Positions 24,001 to 35,600 of a stretch of 64,000 nt of DNA are shown one piece after another. Within the stretch, counting starts at the first letter, position 1, and each line of letters starts with the position of its first letter. The position numbers were made by a program, and so were the translations under genes. The DNA is from Sapria himalayana. Taxonomy: Eukaryota; Streptophyta; Magnoliopsida; Malpighiales; Rafflesiaceae. The stretch spans positions 975,788 through 1,039,787 of the forward strand of contig JAREIK010002034.1 of the NCBI GenBank assembly GCA_029783825.1, read 5' to 3'. Under the pieces are notes generated by a model that saw nothing but the letters and a program-made list of their open reading frames with translations, had not been told where the DNA came from and did not search any database.

Positions 24001-24900
24001 TATTTTCTTTTAATATTTTACTCTTCCATTCATTTATAATGCCAACATTCTCTTTTTACTTGCCCTTATTTTACATAATGGCAGTACTTTATTTCCTTCT
24101 TACCTAATGATTTTGTCATATTCTTATTTTAACTTCGATTAGAATCAGGTTCTACCAATCTTCCTCTAAAGATAATCAAAGTCTCAGTTTGATGAAAGAA
24201 AAATATATTATTTTCCTTATTTTTTATATCTACTTTCTTCCTTATGTATAGAAGTCAGAATTGTATTAAAGACTACATTTGCCCTCACAACACTATTTGT
24301 CATATTTATAATGAGATGATCATATGAATTTGGTATACTTTTGAGTACAAGTTTAGCATTTTCTCTCTTCTATGTTGTGATTCATATATGATAGTTGAGA
24401 GAATAATATTTTCATAATATTGATAAGTTCCATCATTGAAATAGATTCAGACATTTGAAAAGTAGTATAAAACTTTCTTTTCAAAAAAAAAATTGTTGTA
24501 TAATAATTTAATTTCATACATATTTTTCAAAGTATCCCAATTCTCTTTCATCGATTGTGATTTTGAAATACTTAATAATTTATTTATCATTGTTAAATAT
24601 AGACTTACAACATCATCATCATCCATTCAATCTCACTTCTTTTCTTCAATATTTTTTCAATTGCTCCAAGACAATTTTTCTTCTTCAAAATAGTTTTTAT
24701 CTTCATCTTTCATTACCTAATATTGCTCCAATTAAATTTTTCAAATTTCACTACAATTTATTTTATTTTTATAATTATTGGTACACAAGAATTGTAGTGA
24801 CTATTAACTATTTATGTTAAATATAACAAAAAAATTCTCGAGTAAGTTGAGAGGTCATAACTCAAAATGCCCTTTTAAAAACTACTTGTTTTGAAGCTAT
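21060..24900 (-). pseudogene. copia gag-pol remnant
   Basis: Minus strand, right to left. Near 24080-24050 it reads CHYVK then VKRECWHYK, a zinc-knuckle remnant. The piece 23307-23071 (78 codons) reads ILISFIDDYYMRYC and KCSRTDNEEEYSISKFDIFY, the integrase core with both first catalytic Asp residues in place. About 22290-22180 reads LDVEIIFFHGELKEDIYMLQ, PKGIKEEE (RT). About 22010-21985 resembles the YVDDxxL box, altered. RNase H is not clearly readable in 21060-21840. Stops and shifts are everywhere. Confidence 0.75.
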
Positions 24901-24978
24901 TATAGCCATTTTGATAGAATTATCCTAGCCATGCATTAATTATATAATTATTATCCTAGATCATCCCTCTAATATCAC

Positions 24979-25170
24979 TATTATTAAAATTAAACACAAT
25001 AATAATTTGAAATAAACTAGATAATAAATAAATTATAAGTTAAAGTCACTTGGTATTAGGATGGATTACAAAAGAGGATAAAACTTTTTTTATAGATGAA
25101 AAATTATAAATTCATAATGAATTTATGATATGGGCAAGGTGGACTTCACCTACTCACTTTTGACTGAACA
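24979..25170 (-). repeat. 5' LTR of the 20.8-25.2 kb copia
   Basis: 192 bp. The + strand start has mutated from TG to TA. It keeps the GGACTTCACCTACT...TTTTGACTGAACA end shared with 20799-21034. A decayed primer site (CTCTAATATCAC on the + strand, compare GCTCTGATACCA) lies just outside at 24967-24978. Confidence 0.8.
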
Positions 25171-25182
25171 ATAAATACCTTG

Positions 25183-25216
25183 TTATGTTTTGTGCCGGAG
25201 GAAGCACAAAACATAA
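25183..25216. repeat. perfect 13-bp stem-loop
   Basis: TTATGTTTTGTGC and GCACAAAACATAA are exact reverse complements around an 8-base loop. With one unpaired base the stem extends to 17 bp (CCTT/AAGG). It lies only 12 bases beyond the copia LTR, in DNA without another feature. Confidence 0.85.
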
Positions 25217-25239
25217 AAGGTAAAAATATATAATAAGTC

Positions 25240-25670
25240 TTTCTAATATGTTATCCAAACGTATATGTTATATAGTTAAAAGACTTAAAAAGTAAATTAT
25301 ATATATATATTTTAATGTTTATGTTAAAACATATATACTTCATTATACATTTTCACATATACAATATATGTTAAAATGTATATAATTAAAACATATACAT
25401 TGTATATGTGAAAATGTATGCATTCGGTATACATTTTAACATGAACATTTACTAAACGTATATGTTATATACATTTTTGAAACATATAGTGTACATGTTT
25501 TTGGAATACATTTTCAAAGTATATATGCATCAAAAACTTATACCACTTATATACCTTGTCACTTATGCAATGTATGCGTCTGTACTGTATATATTTAGAA
25601 AATGTATACATTATAATGTCATCATATACAATGTATGTGTATGCACTGTATATGATTTTTTTTTATTATT
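25240..25670. repeat. AT-rich cluster of ATATGT/ACATAT hairpins
   Basis: The region is dense in GTATAT and ATATAC words in both orientations. The clearest hairpin pairs 25346-25372 with 25390-25418 (TACATTTTCACATATACAAT against ATTGTATATGTGAAAATGTA, with a two-base bulge near the loop). No open frame or element ends were found. Confidence 0.6.
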
Positions 25671-25959
25671 CATTTTTTTTTATTTATTTAATGCTGACAT
25701 TATAGATGTGAGTTAAAATTTTTTTTTTTTTAATAAGGAAAACCTCAGTTTTGAGTATGCAAATTTAATAAACCAAATATATAAATATTTTAAGCTTTGG
25801 GTATCATTTTTTTAAGCATTTTTAAAACTTAACCAAAACATATAAATATTTTGATTTTGGCTCTACATAGTTTTCCCTAAAAAAAATCACATTAGTAAAG
25901 TATTATTGAATATTCTAGTAGATTATTAATTTAGGTATAACCATCTCATTAAATTATCA

Positions 25960-26165
25960 ATAGCATTGTAGTCCAGTTGTCCTTATAAAGAATGCTCTTA
26001 CTTTGAAATCATGAGTTTAATTCATAGGATTGGGATGGTTTTACCTACTCCAACCTCATATCCACGAGGAGCATATATGAAGCATAAAATAATATGGGCT
26101 AGACCTTGAGAGTGATTGAGGGATAAAAAAGTCTCATCTACATAGAGTTACAAATGTTACTAGCA
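25960..26165 (+). mobile_element. tRNA-derived SINE
   Basis: A box TTGTAGTCCAGTTG at 25966-25979 and B-box-like GAGTTTAATTC at 26013-26023, about 35-45 bases apart as in tRNA genes. The body (GGGATGGTTTTACC, GGGCTAGACCTTGAGAG) is unlike a tRNA. It resembles 1755-1925 over the head region. The interval 25700-25960 before it shows nothing else. Confidence 0.6.
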
Positions 26166-26402
26166 TAGTATATTATTTTTCAGATTTTTCTATTAGATTC
26201 AGATGAATTCAATTACTTTAATAATATGGCAATGATTTTGTGGAGGAACACAACTCTGGACGAATGAGTAAATGCCTCTCTTGTCAAGCTTGGATGCAAC
26301 ATTTAAACTCTACCTCTATCTAATTGCATACATTTATTAAGGATAATAACTTCCAAATCAGAAAAAACACTTTGTAATAGCATGTAAGATGTGTAATGAT
26401 AT
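26166..26402. other. short AT-rich stretch, nothing seen
   Basis: No coding or element signal, apart from the target octamer AATGATAT at 26395-26402 that flanks the next MITE. Confidence 0.4.
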
Positions 26403-26880
26403 TAAAGGTAACAAAATAAGTCAGGCATGCCTGACATGACACGTAAAAACCAGCCAAGGCACAGCCCACAAACCCATGCCTGTAAGTCAGGCAAATATTC
26501 AGCCCGGGTGAGAAGACATGCCCAGGTCATGGCCCAAGTCAAAAATCCCGACCCAAGTGCGTATAAATCTCATATATCATTTAATTTAAAAAAAAAAAAA
26601 AGAAGCCAGTCAAGTCCAGTTAAGGTGGGGCATGTTGGATGGACCCTCCGACAACCCGACCAAACCAAGGCTTGCTTGAACCAAACCAAGATAGCCTAGG
26701 TTTGATTTTTGAACTAAGCAAGGGCCAGGCAAACCTTTGCTTAGTGCTCAGATCATACTGGGTTTGCATGGGGCAAAGGTAGCCCGGCACAACCTGAGTT
26801 GCCAACAGACTACCTGTCGGGCTGCTCTCTTTTAACAGGCATGCGGGCTCATGCTCAACACAGTCCATTTGCCACCTCTA
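26403..26880. mobile_element. non-autonomous hAT MITE, 478 bp
   Basis: Left end TAAAGGTAACAAAATAAGTC and right end GACTGTGTTGAGCATGAG's strand-mate ...GTCCATTTGCCACCTCTA are inverted copies with several mismatches. Flanking octamers AATGATAT and AATGATAA (26881-26888) match 7 of 8. The inside is GC-rich with CAGGCATGCC, AGCCCGG and CAACCCGACC words and carries no transposase, matching the subterminal DNA of the larger hAT elements in this window. Two overlapping open frames here (90 and 82 codons) are judged spurious. Confidence 0.85.
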
Positions 26881-26888
26881 AATGATAA

Positions 26889-27757
26889 AAGGGCAAATTC
26901 AGCAATTACAATCTTCACAATATATACTGGAAAGAAAACCATCAGCTGCTGATACACAATCAAGATTCAAGATAACACCAATAATTCTTGATTTTTTTTT
27001 TATTACAAATAATTTATGAGAAACATTAAATAGGTATCGCATGACAATACCATGCTATAATGTAATCAAAATACTGAGCATCATTATTCAAGATAGCACA
27101 AAATATAGGCATATACACCATGATATAATAATAGCATGATAGTAGTGAGCATTATTCCAATGAGCAATTAATTAGGAAAACAAGAAACAAAGAATCATCA
27201 ATGCACCACCACAAACATTTGCAGGAGACAGGTTCAGAAAAATTGACACCTTAGCAAAAATGTGACCCACAATAAAAAGCACAACATATCAAAATTTGAA
27301 ATTAAAAAAAAAAAACTTTGTTGCTTTTTGTTTTTCAGATACTTGTCTTTAATTTCCCCATTCGACCTTCAGTAAATGGCTTACTTCTCAAAAAACCTCT
27401 GATCATGCAGCTTTGCTCAAGCAAAAGAATACCATATACATTAATCCCATCAGGGTCTGTTCATTAAAAAAAAAAGGGCCTATTGAAGTGTTTCTTATGA
27501 GCGTAAAATTATGACATTGAAACATTTTACCAATATAAAGCAAGCTGTAGACAGGAATGACTTCAACAAGGAAAGTGCAACCATCAAAATAACAAAAGTT
27601 ATTAATATCTTTGCTCCCCATCTTGGAACCAGATCCTACATTTACAAGTGTTCAAATAAAAGTAAAAAAAAAAAGTGCACCCATGAACATCATAGATACA
27701 ATATATCCCAAGAAAATGAGAAAAATCTCATCAAATATATATAAACAAAAAACTACA
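26889..27757. other. unassigned repeat-like stretch
   Basis: No protein family is recognised. Two open frames on opposite strands (27403-27621 and 27511-27744) overlap and look accidental. The phrase ATTATTCCAATGAGCAAT near 27150 resembles ATTATTCCAATAGACAAT near 46541, suggesting a dispersed repeat. Confidence 0.4.
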
Positions 27758-27764
27758 TGGGGTG

Positions 27765-28000
27765 CCCACATTTTGGATACTCTCAACAATAAATATTAAA
27801 TAATAAAAAAATATATATTCACATTAGAAAAAAAAAAGGGATAGGAATGGCCCACATTTTGGATACTCCCAACACTAAATATTAAATAATAAAAAAATAT
27901 ATATTCACATTTGAAAAAAAAAAAGGTATAGGAACAGCTCACATTTTGGTTACTCTGATGTCAAACTAAATATTGAATAATAAAAGATGAAAAACACATA
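27765..28000. repeat. 86-87-bp tandem repeat, nearly three copies
   Basis: The phrase CACATTTTGG(A/T)TACTC starts near 27767, 27853 and 27940. Each is followed by AAATATT(A/G)AATAATAAAA, and the first two also by ATATATATTCACATT and an A-run. The third copy is incomplete and divergent. A related single unit is seen at about 46240-46310 (CCCACATGTTGAGTTCTCCC). Confidence 0.85.
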
Positions 28001-28639
28001 CATAACAATAACTATAAACCTTATGTCAAGTTGGTGTACAAATATCCAATAAAAAAGAAGTATTCATCCTCTATATACTTCATCTATTCATAAAATACCT
28101 AAATAAAAATATTAAATCATGTTGTCTGACTATCATAATAGATGATAATAAGAGACGTAGGTATGTATTTGATCTCCTAGAAAAGATATCTAATTCAAAA
28201 TAAAAGATAATTATCATCACTGTCTTAAATTCTATCTATGTATTAAATCTCAAAATTATATTATATCACTTTTTTTTTGTTGCCTTTTAAAAAAAGTATG
28301 GTATCTTATAGCTTATCTTGTATTTGTATAAGTTGATGCCCAATTACAACCTAAGAAATCAGTCATCTAGATCTTGGTGATCACTACAAAAAAATATCAA
28401 AACTCGCATATTTTTTGTATATGTTACATATAATGATTGACATATATTACATATAATTTGATAATAATCAAATTAGTTAATTTTTCTTATAATTATCTTA
28501 TAAATTAATTTTCATAATTTACAACTAAATCTAATTGATAAGTCATCACTCAAAAATCAGATAGCTGTATTATATGTACTTTCTTAATGTCAGTTATTAC
28601 GAGATATTATTCATATCTAATCGATATATCATTAATCTA

Positions 28640-29340
28640 TGAAAATCTTCTTGATCACTAGAGAAAATATCCACTCAAAATATTTGAGTAAAACCCCTAA
28701 CAATCAGTCTCACCTCCATACAATTTACCTTCTGATTTCGACCTAACTTCTCAGTGAATACCCACTTACAATGATTAACAAATCTATTAAAAATCAAGAT
28801 ATCTGTTCATAGGTCTTAATAGAATTAAAGACATGTATCCCTTCCACCATTACTTATGTCATTCTGGATGATACAATACCTTTGAATGCAACTTTAATAG
28901 TATAATGCAGATAATATAAAAAATAAAAGCAAAAAATATATAAATACAATAATACATATAAAATATAGTATTAAGTACAACTTATATATTCTTTCAAGAG
29001 AATAATAAAAAAATTAAAATCAAAAGAATTGACAATAATATTATTTGGCTCCATATGAGACTCCTCTGCTCTGAGCAGATTATTTAAGTCTGATTCTCAT
29101 AAAATACACTCAAAACCATGGGTGGTAAAGTCTTAAGATCAACCAGAACGACTGAACTCTAGGGAGATTCCATTTTTATAAAAATCTCACTCTTTTTAAA
29201 ATCAATATACTATATCCTCTATATCTATTAAAACATATGATGATTTCATAGAAGTCATCATAATAAAATTAGCAAATCCAATATAACTAAGTGATAACTC
29301 TCTCCTAACTAGAATCACAAACATGATTCAAGATGAAAAA
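28640..29340 (-). pseudogene. copia RT fragment A
   Basis: On the minus strand about 28775-28680 reads NHCKWVFTEKLGRNQK, then EVRLIVRGFTQIF and DIFSSDQEDFHRL, matching the copia RT start (CKWVFxxKxxxDGxxxRYKARLVAKGFTQ...DYxETFxPVAK). Upstream on that strand (to 29340) similarity to fragment B continues, but no further motif is certain. No LTRs were found. Confidence 0.6.
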
Positions 29341-29611
29341 GGAAAAAAAATAAATCTTGATGTGTCTCTTGAATCTTTACTATGTCTAAACTCATTTACA
29401 GTACTAATACTACTTTAAAATAATAATAATAATAATATCGTCACTTACTAATATTTTATCAATTTCAAACAAATAATATGCACATCTCTTTTGGATACTA
29501 GAATACCCAAGTAAGATTGATTTTATTTCCCTAAGTATCATTTTTGTCATATTTTGAAGAAATTTTGAACAGAAAATGATCACAAAAACTTTGAATAAAT
29601 ACTCAGAATTT

Positions 29612-29770
29612 ACCTAATGTATGGTTGATGAGTTAGTTGGTTGTGTAACTCATAACCTTTAGGTTGCAAGTTTATATCCCACCAACTATCCTATATGGAT
29701 GGGAAGGGGTTACCATGTCTTTCCAAGTGTCCAGATGATTAGCCCACAATAAAATTGGGTCAAGGTCTCA
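29612..29770 (+). mobile_element. tRNA-derived SINE candidate
   Basis: A-box-like TGATGAGTTAGTTGG at 29626-29640 and B-box-like GGTTGCAAGTTTATATCCC at 29662-29680, spaced like a tRNA gene. The body then reads TGGATGGGAAGGGG and TTGGGTCAAGGTCTCACC. No anticodon-arm fold was confirmed, and the 3' end is approximate. Confidence 0.5.
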
Positions 29771-30639
29771 CCTGATAAGAAAAATATATCACAATAAAAA
29801 ACTTAATAATATCAAAAATATACATATGAGCAATCCCTATAAACATTATACAAGTTGGATTGAGACATCCCATATATTGGATACTCTCATTCAAAAAATA
29901 GGAAAAAATAAAAGATAACACAAAAACCATACGTAATAGAATCAATTAAATAAGTCGTATCAGACAAGTAATTAATGCTTAGCTTAATCAGCATATCCAC
30001 TAGAATTGGAACACAACCCAAAAGATCAACTTATTTGAGAATATTAACATGCCTTATATGTGACAACACAAATTCTCTCATGAAATAGGTAAGCTCTATC
30101 CCATAAAAGAATATGGATTTCCAAAGATCATTTATCTAAAATTATAATTAAATATATTCCTTAAGTTAGATAATTTCTAATGCATAATCTCTACCAATAA
30201 GAATATTCATCTTCGTGCACAATATAAAAAATTAATATCATGAGTTGCTCTAAAAAAATGAAAAATCGCTAACACGCATGCACAAACTAAAAAAAACGTG
30301 ACTGCTAATAAAATACTTGCAAACTAATCTTTAATAACTATTTCAGATCATATAATATCATTTACAATATACAAACTAAGTTTGATTGTAATGCTCAAAA
30401 CTAAGTGATTGCTTCATATGTATTCAATATTACCATGAATAAAAATATTTTTCACATTCAACTTTTTTATTCTCAATCTTTGAGATGCGAATAGTGAAAT
30501 AAGAATTTATATAAATATTATTTTAGCTACAAGAAAAAAAATACTTCTCATAGAAAATATATTAGTGAACATATATAGCTATTATAGACTTTTAGGGCTA
30601 AACAAATATAGTAGTGAATTCACACCAATTATATTAGTG
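29771..30639. other. AT-rich stretch between copia fragments
   Basis: No clear motif. It may be the remaining pol sequence of either copia fragment, too decayed to read. A phrase near 29868 (CATATATTGGATACTCTC) faintly resembles the 86-bp repeat unit. Confidence 0.35.
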
Positions 30640-31290
30640 AATATTATCTCCACAAGTCTCACCTCAAGGGGATCTAACATCACATCTTGATCGATTTTTA
30701 TAATAAATATTCAGCTACAACCAATAACAAACATTTTCAAAAGGTGAGATATTAGTTCATATGTCTTATTAGAGTGAAAAAATTTATTTTTTTCAACATA
30801 ACATGACAATTTGGTTGGAATAATACATTTGACTGAGATGTAAACAAGTTGTGTGTTATCTTTTAACACGAAATACCAGTACAATAAAATATTGAATACA
30901 ATACATATACTTTTTTCAAAGAGTAATCAAAAAATCTAAATTAGTAAATTTATTGCAAAAATTATATGTTTTCTTGAATGATTCTCATTTACTCTAAACA
31001 AATTATGCATGTTCCATTCTCCTAGTATAGACTATTAAGTATTAGATGATCAAGTCTTATAATATTTATTTTATCCTGAGCCAAAACTATAATAGACTCA
31101 TGAATTACCTGATCATCTGGACTCAAGAAAAATTTCCTCATTTGAAAAATTATATCCTTCTAGAAAATTAATATGATTTATATTTATTAAAATATATGAA
31201 AACTTCAAAAGAATATTATTATAACACAAACTAACAAATTTAAATATAACAAATATATAACCCTAGCTCCTAACTAGAAACCCAGTGAAA
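30640..31290 (-). pseudogene. copia RT fragment B
   Basis: The minus strand near 30745-30655 reads FVIGCS, IFIIKIDQDVMLDPLEVR, again the RT start block, and aligns to fragment A. Shared landmarks include GTCTTATTAGAGTG against GTCTTAATAGAATT and CTCCTAACTAGAA near the distal end of both. The two fragments are about 2 kb apart in the same orientation, so they may be one element with a duplication or two insertions. Confidence 0.55.
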
Positions 31291-31929
31291 CTACAGGAAA
31301 AATAAGAAAAAATAATAAATTTAGAAATATTATGGATTCTTCATCTTTATAAGCTCCTTAAAAAATGAGCATTACATTGGATATCAAACAAATTGTATCA
31401 TGCTAACATAATCCGTTACAACGCGACACGGTATGATTCTCATTTTGTGCCCGGCCCGGCACGATATAGTTAGCTCGCATAGTACAAGGCCATGTTGGGC
31501 CTAGAGCATGGCTGGCTCGGGATAGTTTTAGCCAATTCGACCGTGTTGGCTTCGTTGGGCCGGAGCAGCCATGTGCTTGAGCTATTGGGTTTACTTTAAA
31601 GTTTTAAATTTAAATATAAATTAAAATTCTAAATCATAATAATAATTATATGATTGTGATTTCAGAATTAAGATGATGTTTTAATATTTCATTCAATTCA
31701 AATAAAAAATTAAAAATTTTATTTAATTTCAATAAAAATTTAATGAAATAAATACATAATATAAATAATAAGTAAATTAAATTTAAAAAAAAATATCAAA
31801 ACTTAAAATGATAAAAACTGCAAAATACAATTCAATCTAATATCCAATACATCATTAGACAAAAATATATAAATCAAAATATAAAAAAAACAAAAATAAA
31901 TAAGCACTAACTATGTAACACAATATAAG

Positions 31930-32600
31930 TATCACTAAATTAAGAATTATCAATGATCAATGGGTATTTGTGATATGGTATTATGGATAAGGATATTGAT
32001 CAAGATCATCATATTAATATATCTAAAAATGTTGCTAATACCTTCAATATTCTCGAGTTTCTCGTCTCATGAATTATCATATGTCATCATCTCTTGTGTG
32101 TTATGCTAAATATTCAACCACAAATCTTCTCAGTCGTTCATTCATACAAATATCTTTATGATATTTGATCGTAATTTCGATATTCTATCTAAAAAATAGA
32201 CTCTGATGTTATGCTAAACATCAAATGGGTCAATAGATCACATATCGACTTAGATAACACAGAAAAAGTAAATTGATACAATTTTTACCACAACAAAATA
32301 TTAAGATTTTTATTATCATCATATGATATGATAGAGCAGTAATCTATATCTAAGTATCGAAACAACTCACTTCTATTCGATGGACCACCACCTCATTTAT
32401 CTCAAGCTAACTAAATGAAAAAATCATCATCCTTAAACATAATATCCATGTTCGTACTCAAAGCATGATTACAACTATCATACCTAGTACTATAATATAA
32501 AAATAAGTTAATTAATTTTTCATAAATGAAGCATTTAATTTGATATATATGATTCATGCACATTAATATGTATGTCAAAATATTTTTTATCTCTTCCACC
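31930..32600 (-). pseudogene. hAT transposase, C-terminal part
   Basis: The minus strand 32599-32411 (62 codons) reads ILTYILMCMNH, CFIYEKLINLFLYYSTRYD and NMDIMFKDDDFFI, the same block as the + strand hAT at 42806-42975. Further left, about 32250-32100 reads ICDLLTHLMFSITSESIF, the hAT dimerisation motif (LLTxPxSTVASESAFS), then QISQRYLYE. The upstream part continues beyond the nested element at 36050. Several stops. Confidence 0.7.
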
Positions 32601-35600
32601 TATGTTGCACTGACACGAATACGGACACGTGGATACGACACGGCAGAATATGAGGACACGGCAAATTTCAAAAAACTAGGATACGGATACGGCTAGGATA
32701 CGGCATGAAAAAAAAATAAATACAAATATTATCCATTAACAGAAATTTAGATAAAAAAAATGCTCAAACATTATTTTTACAAACATTCAAACACAAACAT
32801 AAGAAATATTAAAACAAAAGATTAGTATTTTCTTATGAATCAAACAAAATAGCTTCCAGTTCTGATTCATCAAAAGAAAGATCCGCAATCTCAAGAATTT
32901 TAGCATTTTCAATATCCATTGATTCAAAATCATCACCTCCAATGTCTCATATTTTAGATTCGCCTTCATTATAGTTTGGAGATCTCCTTGACAGAAGTCG
33001 AAGATTATTATGGACATAAACTAAGTCTTCAACTCTTTGTGGTGTCAATTTATTTCTCTTCATGGAGTGAATAAAATTATAAGTGCTCCAATTTCTTTCA
33101 CAACATGAGGATGAACAAGGTTGTCCTAACAATTTTAATGCAATAGATTGAAGCATCGGTGCAGCAGTTCCATGAATAACCCACCATTTAATAGGACTCG
33201 TGTACCACCTGTCATTGATGGAATCACTACTAAAAAAATCTTCCAAAAATGCCGAAAATATAACATACTCGTCATTTGCTCTTCTCTTTTCACCTTCATT
33301 AGAAAAATATCTCTTAAAATATTTCTTTTTCTCTTACTATTTCTAAATCTCGATGCGGTAGAACACGATCACGAGACTCAGCAAGTCATTGTTGACTATA
33401 ATACATACAAGTTAAGTTATAACATTAATTATAAAATATTAAACATCATAGAATATCATTTATATTAAAATTATCATAATTTACAATTTAAACTCTTAAG
33501 ATTATATTGGATTTAAGGAATGAGCAAGAGAATGTAAAGGTGTGTGACTTTTATTCCATCTTTCCACCAAGATTTCATTCACAATATAAAAAAACCTATA
33601 AGTTAAAATACATAGCAATTCATATAAGTTCAATTATAATTAAAACTTAAAAACTTTCAATCAAAATAATAAAAATTGAAAATTAAAAATATACCTTGAA
33701 TTATATGTGGGGCTTTTATATTCTTTCTTAAAAATAGCTTCCTTCACTTTTTCGATCATAGAATCCCACCACTCATAAATATTGTGAAGGCAAGGTTTGT
33801 CAGTGTCGGCTAATCGAAGCATCTTATAAATAGGAGTTGTAAAGCTGAGGATATAATTCACATTCATCCAAAAGTCTTCATTTAGGATTTTATCCTTTAC
33901 TTCTTTAGCTTTCACTAAATCATCATCTTTATACATTTCTCATTCTTCACTTATCACTAATTGCTCCAAGCCTCATTTTATTGTTTTAAATCGTTTAAGC
34001 ATAACAATAGTTGAAGAAAAATGTGTATCGACAACTGAAAGTAACTTCAACTTGCAATGATTATTAAACATTGATAATCTCATTGGAGGATTCATAATGA
34101 AATTCTTGATAAAAAAAATATCACTTGAAACTTGAGCGGTCCAACCACACTATTCTATCATATCAGCATATCTTGAGTGTGTTGGTGCACAAATATTCTT
34201 CCAAACAAGATTAAGAGTATGAACCACACACGGGGTCCAAAAGATATGCCAAAATTTTGCTTCCACAATGTATCCTGCTGCTTTGCAAGCTACAGCATTA
34301 TCAGTTATAACTTAAACTACCTTTTGTGGACCAATCTCTTGTATAGTGTTAATCAATAAATCAGCAATAAAATGTTTATCCTTAGTCTCTCCTTTACAAT
34401 TTATTGTTTTCAAAAATATTGGTCCACTTTCAAAGACTACCATGATGTTAATAAGTGGTCTTCTTTGAGCGTCTGACCATCCATCACTACAAATGCTCAC
34501 TCCTTTCTCAGTCCAGGTCTTCTTGATTGATTCTAATAGATTATCAATATTATTCTTCTCCTTCTGCAATAATGTTATTCTTAATGCATTATAGCTTAGT
34601 GGGACATAACCTGGAAGTTGACTTGCACTTTTAAAGGCACGTGCATAATAAAGATTTTTAGCAAAGTAAAAAGACAACCCTCCAGAATAAAACATCTTAG
34701 CTATCTCACTGTCAACTAATTCACGTGCACCAATTTTGAATGCATTTTCAATTGATCTCATAGTCCCATTTCTCCTTTTTAGATCAATTGAATTAGCACT
34801 AGAAGAGGAATTCTCAAAAAAAGAATCTGCAATGTTTAATGTGGGTAAAGAAACTTGCTTAGGATTAGATTGTTTCATTCTTTGTTCAGATTCTTCCATC
34901 ATCCTTCGCATCTCAATCAAATTTTGATTCGTTACTTTAGTACATGATGCAATCACAGCCCCTTTAATTTTCAACAAGTGAGCCTTGACTCTATAATATG
35001 ATCCTCTATATATTTGTCTACAAAAATTGCATTGAAAAGTAATATTTCCTCCCCCTTTTCCTTTATCCAATTTTGCATCTTTCGTGACATATTTTCATAA
35101 TGGAGCATTATCATCAACATCTTGAATATTTTGTTAATTACTTGAATGCTAGAATTACAACTCATTTTGCTGTATAATTCTGCATGAAAAAAAATTATGC
35201 ATTTTAAATAATCTATATTATTTCAAAATTAATTTAATCTTATTTTTTTTCTACATCAATACTATAATACATTTTTCATTATATTTTCATTATTTACATA
35301 TTACATTAATTTATTTAAAATAAATTATATAACAAAAACTATTATACTTACATATTATATATTACTAAATATTACATAATACATGCTACAAAAAGTATTC
35401 ATATTTATATATTCCATATTTTAATATTGCATATTTATTATTATTTTTAAAAATTATGTATTTAAAATTAAAATAAATTATTTGTTTATTATATTTTGTA
35501 TATATATTAAACAAACAATAATAATTAAAACATAAAAAATATATATTTAAACCCTCTAACCCCTGCCCCCTATTTAAAATAATTAAAATTATGCTTTGAA

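Larger units (their letters stand above)
20799..25170 (-). mobile_element. Ty1/copia element, minus strand, complete but decayed
   Basis: LTRs at 20799-21034 and 24979-25170 share start (TATTAAAATTAAA) and end (TTTTGACTGAACA). Flanking pentamers ATAGA (20794-20798) and ATAAA (25171-25175) match 4 of 5, a copia-sized target duplication. On the minus strand a purine tract (TAAGTGGGAAAA) precedes the 3' LTR, and a degenerate primer site follows the 5' LTR near 24965-24978. Integrase and RT remnants lie between in the right order. Total length of 4.37 kb fits copia. Confidence 0.85.

Noticed and set aside
26427..26868. Two overlapping open frames of 90 and 82 codons on opposite strands
   Set aside because: They lie wholly inside a 478-bp MITE with inverted ends and target duplication; GC-rich non-coding DNA leaves accidental open frames.
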